Origin: Patiria pectinifera
Taxonomy: Eukaryota; Echinodermata; Asteroidea; Valvatida; Asterinidae
Length of the DNA stretch: 64,000 nt
NCBI GenBank assembly: GCA_029964075.1
Contig: CM057147.1
Location: 13,351,513-13,415,512, forward strand
Direction: 5' to 3'
Shown: positions 59,250 through 64,000 of the stretch, in pieces
How the letters are laid out: the number at the start of each line of letters is the position of its first letter
How positions within the stretch are numbered: the first letter of the stretch is position 1
The notes under the pieces: model-generated
Seen by the model: only the letters and a program-made list of their open reading frames with translations
What the model was told of the DNA's origin: nothing
Databases searched by the model: none
Made by a program: the position numbers and the translations under genes

Positions 59250-60374
59250 GACAAGTATTCCTAGTATATTGCCACCTGTACGGCCCGTTATCACGCGTCC
59301 TACCAAAAGTTTGGGTGAGTCATTAATCCTTGTGTGTAGGATCTGGGATCCAACAAAACATGGTTCACCCCTTTGGCTGACGGACTACCTTTCCTATTAC
59401 GGATCAGCATGTTTTTAGGCGAACATTTTGCTATCATTTTTTAAAGCCAACAATATTGAACATAATGTTTCAGTTGCAACGTCAGTAAAATGTTTAACTG
59501 CATAATAAGATTATTCGAGGGTATATGTAAAATTGTACTATTTTGTAATGATGTTAATAGAACGTAAATAGAGGTCCTTGTGTAATTAACCTTATTCTAT
59601 TTTCGGACTCTAAGGCCCTTCGGACTTATAAGCCCTTCGGACTATCGAACTTTCGGACTAATGAACCTTCGCACTATTGAACCTTCGAACAATCGGGCCG
59701 TCACCCTATTTTTGACCTGCTATAGTGGCCTACATATGATTCTATAGCTCAGAATAGCTGATTCAATGACTCCAAACTCGAAAATGATGTATAAATGAAT
59801 ATCTTTTGCTAAAAAAAAATGGTTAAAATGGTCAAAAATTGCCTCAGATTTTTTCAGTCCCACAATTTGGCCTTGGTGATATGAATGTGGCCTGTTTTCG
59901 AGTAGTATAATAGGGGTGTAAGTGGCGCCACCAACGTCAAAATAGGCCTCCCCTCAAACAAATAAATAACTAAATAAATAAAAAAAAAAAAATTGTGCGC
60001 CACTGGGAACTTTGGATGCCTTTGTGGTGAAGTATACGTTACAAAGGACCGGGTCTAGTTGAGACCTGAATTAAAATAATGTGAGTGCGTCACAGGGTCT
60101 TTACAATTGGTTTTCGGTGATCTCGAACTGCCGTAAGGTACACGCGAGACCGACCGTGCCCGCGTGATCCATGAACGGGCCCTTAAATACGGGTGATCGT
60201 ACCGGCTTGGAGTTAGGCAGTCATTGCGAACCAATCAGCCGAACGGACTCGAGCAGAAAATTTGACGATTGTAAAGTCCGACTACTAGTGCTGCCAATCT
60301 GATAGGTAAGTTTTTAAGACTCGAGGTATTTATCACCAATTTTATATGGAAGCATACATTTGTTTAATGCCAAT
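59250..60374. other. Non-coding stretch with short repeats
   Basis: 59610-59700 is a short array around CCTTCGGACTAT / GAACCTTCG (about 15-base period). 59735-59880 is a reverse unit of the GGGCCC-family repeat (AGCTGATTCAATGACTCCAA). 60000-60300 is GC-richer. Confidence 0.5.
60232..60304 (+). promoter_or_regulatory. Possible promoter with CCAAT word and splice donor
   Basis: CCAATCAGCC at 60232 is followed about 65 bases later by ATAGGTAAGTTT, a strong donor-like site at about 60303. It could be a promoter and first exon on the plus strand. There is no supporting coding sequence, so this is a weak inference. Confidence 0.2.
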
Positions 60375-60716
60375 GTCGTATGGATGAACATCAAGATACA
60401 TGCTTTCCTGTCCAAGTTAAACTGTGGTGGTCTTTACAAAAATACTTTTTCTAATAAATTTTTTTAAGCGGATTTCGATACTGAACTTAAGAACGGAATA
60501 TCTTATCTATACTAGTTTCCTGAACCATTTGTCGTTTGAAACATTAAGATCTAGCTGGATCACAACAGATGACAACGACTTCGTATCTTTTCTACTGAAA
60601 CACGTTCTTCAGGAAAATGTAATGATAAAAATGAATTATTCGGTAAAGCTGAAGGAATACAAAAGTGATCCAGTCTAATGACTCCACCCGCTAGCTGGGT
60701 GGAGTCATATACTAAT
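60375..60716 (+). repeat. Dispersed repeat R1, copy 2, ending in a hairpin
   Basis: It is similar to 5190-5454. It ends with a perfect 11-bp stem, TGACTCCACCC (60679-60689) and GGGTGGAGTCA (60697-60707), with a 7-base loop, followed by TATA and CTAA|T. The 84-codon open frame over it is not recognised. Confidence 0.55.
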
Positions 60717-60981
60717 GTATTACTTTGACCTCAATTTGCACGTTGAACCCAAGTGGACGTTGTAAACCTTAGTGAAGCCATTCTGCCACAGTTTTCATCA
60801 TCAACGTCATGTTTTGCGTAAAAGCCATAACTTTTGGAGTGTTTTCATATAGATAATGTAATATTTAATTATTCAAAGTCTGAAAGAAACAAATTTGCCA
60901 AAAAAGCATTATACAATAAATGAACCATTTTTTAACGTGCAGACCGTGATTTCAGAGGACAGTGATATCGGAGCATACATA

Positions 60982-61340
60982 TGTGGGAGTCCCGATATAA
61001 TAGAACACCGCCATTGTGTATGGTGTGTTGGAGCTTTTCTCTATGGCACCGCGATTGCGTGCGGAGGGACTTTCTCTCAATGAGAAATAATTTTGCGGAG
61101 AGCTCGAGCGGGCGATCGATGAGAAATTCGGACACATGTAGGAGATGTCGGGAACTCAGGAATGACAACCCTGCTTCCTGAAATGAGACATAATGGTACA
61201 ATTTCGGGGGACTAAAGTTCCAGGAATACAGAATGTACACCACTCCATGTACACGCATTGAGACATCCTAACATTTGGGACTGACTAACCCTGGGGGTTT
61301 TGGGTTGGGGGTTTTCTATTCCTACCTCCATGATATGACT
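60982..61340 (+). repeat. Left terminal direct repeat (LTR-like)
   Basis: It starts TGTGGGAGTCCCGATATAAT and ends around CTACCTCCATGATATGACT. It is the direct counterpart of 62930-63311, very similar, with two small insertions in the other copy. It begins with TG, as LTRs do, but a clean CA end, primer binding site and 5-bp duplication were not found. Confidence 0.65.
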
Positions 61341-61587
61341 TTCACCAGAATATTTGGGACCTTGTAGAGACATATTTTGTGGTCAGTGAATAGTTCACTT
61401 TCATGGCTAGGCGTTTCCTTATGTTTTGACTGGATTTTTCCTGTTAAGCGTACACATTTTGATTGCATATATTGCATCTAGTCTTATTGTAGACATGTGA
61501 CATTTTGTATTTGAATATGGCCCTTATTGTGTTTACATCAGCTGAGATTCTTGCATAGCTTTGAAGCTAATAACTTTAGTTTGAATT

Positions 61588-62426
61588 ATGGCCACAAATG
61601 AGGTCTTGGTAAATGTTGTTGTTGAATCTCATAGAGCCTTTATTATTGATACTATTGTTGGAGCACTGAAAGGTATCAGTTGTCCAGTGCCTCCGCAAAT
61701 TCAAGATTTGAAATGTGATCAATCAAGTTGGGAAAGTGACCCACCTGTTGTAGAAAGGGCAAAGTGTAGTCCATGTGGCCCAGCAATTATATCTGATTGT
61801 GACATAGACGTAGATCACTTTAGTTCAAGTGACCATGATAGTCTGTTACCACTACTCGAAAGTCAAAAATACTTAATCGAGTTAGTAAACATTTTGGTTT
61901 TGCAGCAGCAACAAATTAATGAGCAGTTGAAGATCTGCAATCCAATATAAATATTCTGCTTGAACTTAGGGCAGAGGAAAAAGCAGGGAACCCACTGGAT
62001 GAGTCTGCGTATTACCCTCTTGATGAGGTAAATGATTCCAGTACTTTGAACAAACCTCATGGTGATGACTTTGTGATTTTGATAGAGAGTTCTGTCGATG
62101 ATTGTCGACATTCTTGTTCACCTTGTCTTTGTGATGAAAATTCTGATTTCAATGATGAGAGTGAGTACTCATCTGATGAGGATTTAATTTTGGTCGTTGT
62201 TCCAAGTGTTGATGAGGTTGAAAACAAACCTCCTGTAATTCGTAATTTCAGTTCGAATAAGGGAGCGAGTCAAATTGGATCTTACATAGCTCATAGGCCA
62301 AGTTACACCTGTACACTACCTGTAGTTGGACCACACATGTTCACCCAAAGTCCAGAGGAGTTTGGATTGAGGCCCTCTGAACGTCGTACGAGACATTGGG
62401 GTTGCTGGCCAAATGCAATTACCTAA
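61588..62426 (+). CDS. Unrecognised acidic ORF inside LTR-like unit, one frameshift
   Basis: An ATG in good context (A at -3, G at +4) at 61588 opens 120 codons to 61950. The second frame, 61932-62426, continues the same kind of protein (LQSNINILLELRAEEKAGNP, then acidic DENSDFNDESEYSSDEDLIL). One missing base near 61931 would join them into about 279 residues. The join falls in a Gln/Leu-rich helix that reads smoothly across it (LVLQQQQINEQLK to LQSNINILLEL), which supports a real former protein. No catalytic motif, zinc knuckle or RT is visible. The C-terminus is basic (RPSERRTRHWG). It may be a gag-like or captured host protein; the function is unknown. Confidence 0.4.
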
Positions 62427-62929
62427 TTATTTATTATTGATTCTGCTTGACGATCAAGTTAAGTAATGGGTCCTGATACTCCTATTATAGGACATGGTTT
62501 GACCAGCCTGGCACCCTGTAGCTTGCTACTTGTTCATGTTTTATAGTTACTATAACAAAGTTGTTGGTTTACAAAATATTTTGATAGTGTGCTAGCTATA
62601 GTGCTATGCGAACGTTTTCCAATATCTTATAAGAAGCATTTTGTTTTGTTATACTGTGTAAAAGTTGAAGAGCGAGTTTGAATTCTTCTGAAATCTGTTT
62701 AACAGTTTGTATTATTGAAAGTACAGGAGCTGGTCCAAGCTAGAGCAAGGATGCTGCATGAGTATCTCAAACTCAAACATTCAATTTGTTAAAGATATTT
62801 GTTATCTCCACTGCTTGTTTAAAAGGTTATTGATTGTAACTAATTTAAACTAATGTGCATATCTCCTTGGGTCATTATGATGCTTTATGTACGTGCCATT
62901 CGGGTCGCATGGCATAAAAGCAGGGAAGT
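62427..62929. other. 3' part of the LTR-like unit, no gene
   Basis: AT-rich sequence without a recognised gene. The purine-rich stretch AAAAGCAGGGAAG directly before the right repeat (62916-62928) could be a polypurine tract. Confidence 0.4.
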
Positions 62930-63311
62930 TGTGGGAGTCCCGATATAATAGGAAACCGCCATTGTGTATGGTGCTTTTGTCGTGAGAGCTTTTTCTCTAT
63001 GGCACCGCGATTGCGTGCGGAGGGACTTTCCCTCAATGAGAAATAATTTTGCGGAGAGCTCGAGTGGGCGATCGATGAGAAATTCGGACACATGTAGGAG
63101 AATGCTGTACGCCAATGTCGGGAACTCAGGAATGACAACCCTGCTTCCTGAAATGAGACAGAATGGTACAATTTCGGGGGACTAAAGTTCCAGGAATACA
63201 GAATGTACACCATTCCATGTACATGCATTGAGACATCCTAACATTTGGGACTGACTAACCCTGGGGGTTTTGTTTTGCGGGTTTTCTATTCCTACCTCCA
63301 TGATAATGACT
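62930..63311 (+). repeat. Right terminal direct repeat (LTR-like)
   Basis: This is the counterpart of 60982-61340, starting TGTGGGAGTCCC. It has extra short segments near 62975 and 63104 relative to the left copy. Confidence 0.65.
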
Positions 63312-63389
63312 AAGCATCCGATTGGTAATAAACCGTAGTGATCGAGAAGTAATTGATTGGTATCCTACGAAAGCCCTGTAGTGCCATAG

Positions 63390-63820
63390 AGATTTTTTTT
63401 CTCGAAGTTCGTTTTTAGGAGATTTTTTTTCTCGAAGTTCGTTTTTAGGAGATTTTTTTTCTCGAAGTTCGTTTTTAGGAGATTTTTTTTCTCGAAGTTC
63501 GTTTTTAGGAGATTTTTTTTCTCGAAGTTCGTTTTTAGGAGATTCTTTTTCTCGAAATTCGTTTTAGATTTTTTTTTCTCGAAGTTCGTTTTTAGGAGAT
63601 TTTTTTTCTCGAAGTTCGTTTTTAGGAGATTTTTTTTCTCGAAGTTCGTTTTTAGGAGATTTTTTTTCTCGAAGTTCGTTTTTAGGAGATTTTTTTTCTC
63701 GAAGTTCGTTTTTACGAGATTTTTTTTCTCGAAGTTCGTTTTTACGAGATTTTTTTTCTCGAAGTTCGTTTTTATGAGATACATTTTCTCGAAGTTCGTT
63801 TTTATGAGATACATTTTACG
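63390..63820. repeat. 30-bp minisatellite
   Basis: About 14 units of GAGATTTTTTTTCTCGAAGT plus TCGTTTTTAG, with few changes and one shortened unit near 63555-63575. The last units change to ATACATTTTCTCG. Because the unit is a multiple of three, the minus strand stays open with a 10-residue Asn/Leu/Lys repeat, which is not taken as a gene. Confidence 0.95.
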
Positions 63821-63877
63821 GAGTTACGGAGTTTTATGAAGTTACGGAGCCCCTAAAGGGACATCCAAAATTATTTT

Positions 63878-64000
63878 TTTATCTCGTGCGCACGACATAA
63901 TATCTCGTGCGCACGAGATAATTATCACGTGCGCACGACATATATCTCGTGCGCACGACATAATATCTCGTGCGCACGACATACATCTCATGGAATGTCG
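63878..64000. repeat. Palindromic CGTGCGCACG repeat array
   Basis: Five units of ATCTCGTGCGCACGACATAA or close variants. Each unit is centred on the 10-base palindrome CGTGCGCACG. It continues to the window edge. Confidence 0.9.

Noticed and set aside
63365-63814. 149-codon minus-strand frame with repeated NLLKTNFEKK-like peptides
   Set aside because: It is a by-product of a 30-bp minisatellite whose unit length is a multiple of three. There is no independent coding signal.
63390-63820. CRISPR-like regular 30-bp repeats
   Set aside because: Units abut with no unique spacers, and the genome is clearly eukaryotic.

Overview
The window is eukaryotic, from an intron-bearing animal genome. It holds two spliced protein genes, long AT-rich non-coding stretches, many transposon families and a 500-base assembly gap. 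An animal-type polyketide synthase with KS-AT-DH order, a DIRS-type retroelement, a foldback-like element and many hAT-type MITEs suggest a marine invertebrate deuterostome. An echinoderm is my best guess, but this is inference and hemichordate or cephalochordate remain possible.

Layout. 1-341 is a MITE. 431-4300 is a decayed DIRS-type tyrosine-recombinase retrotransposon on the minus strand. 5455-8153 is a 2.7 kb element built as a long inverted repeat of ~160-bp units rich in AGGTCA half-sites. 8154-11392 is non-coding with two more MITE copies. 11393-20739 is a four-exon ketosynthase-acyltransferase gene of 923 codons on the plus strand. Its first intron (6.2 kb) contains an RTE-like LINE split by a second LINE with 12-bp target duplications, and a 1.1 kb hAT-type element. 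20740-22637 is a broken dehydratase (DH) continuation of the same gene. It was hit by a 361-bp hAT-type MITE with 8-bp target duplications, and the DH piece plus part of the MITE was then amplified in 287-bp tandem units.

22638-26630 is non-coding. 26640-32823 and 33283-40692 are a tandem segmental duplication of 6-7 kb carrying a ~185-bp satellite, a truncated LINE 3' end, a 380-bp repeat, a LINE RT fragment and a hAT-type element. 42056-42555 is the gap. 47973-53554 (minus) is a two-exon Patched-domain (PTCHD3/Ptr-like) membrane protein of 966 aa. 57409-59249 is another element with long inverted ends and repeated CRE-like and CTCF-like motifs. 60982-63311 is a small LTR-flanked unit with an unrecognised acidic ORF broken by one frameshift. 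The window ends in a 30-bp minisatellite and palindromic CGTGCGCACG repeats.

The two host genes show no functional link. The PKS would make an acyl chain using malonyl-type extenders if intact, but in this assembly only KS and AT are readable. The Patched-like gene is open throughout.
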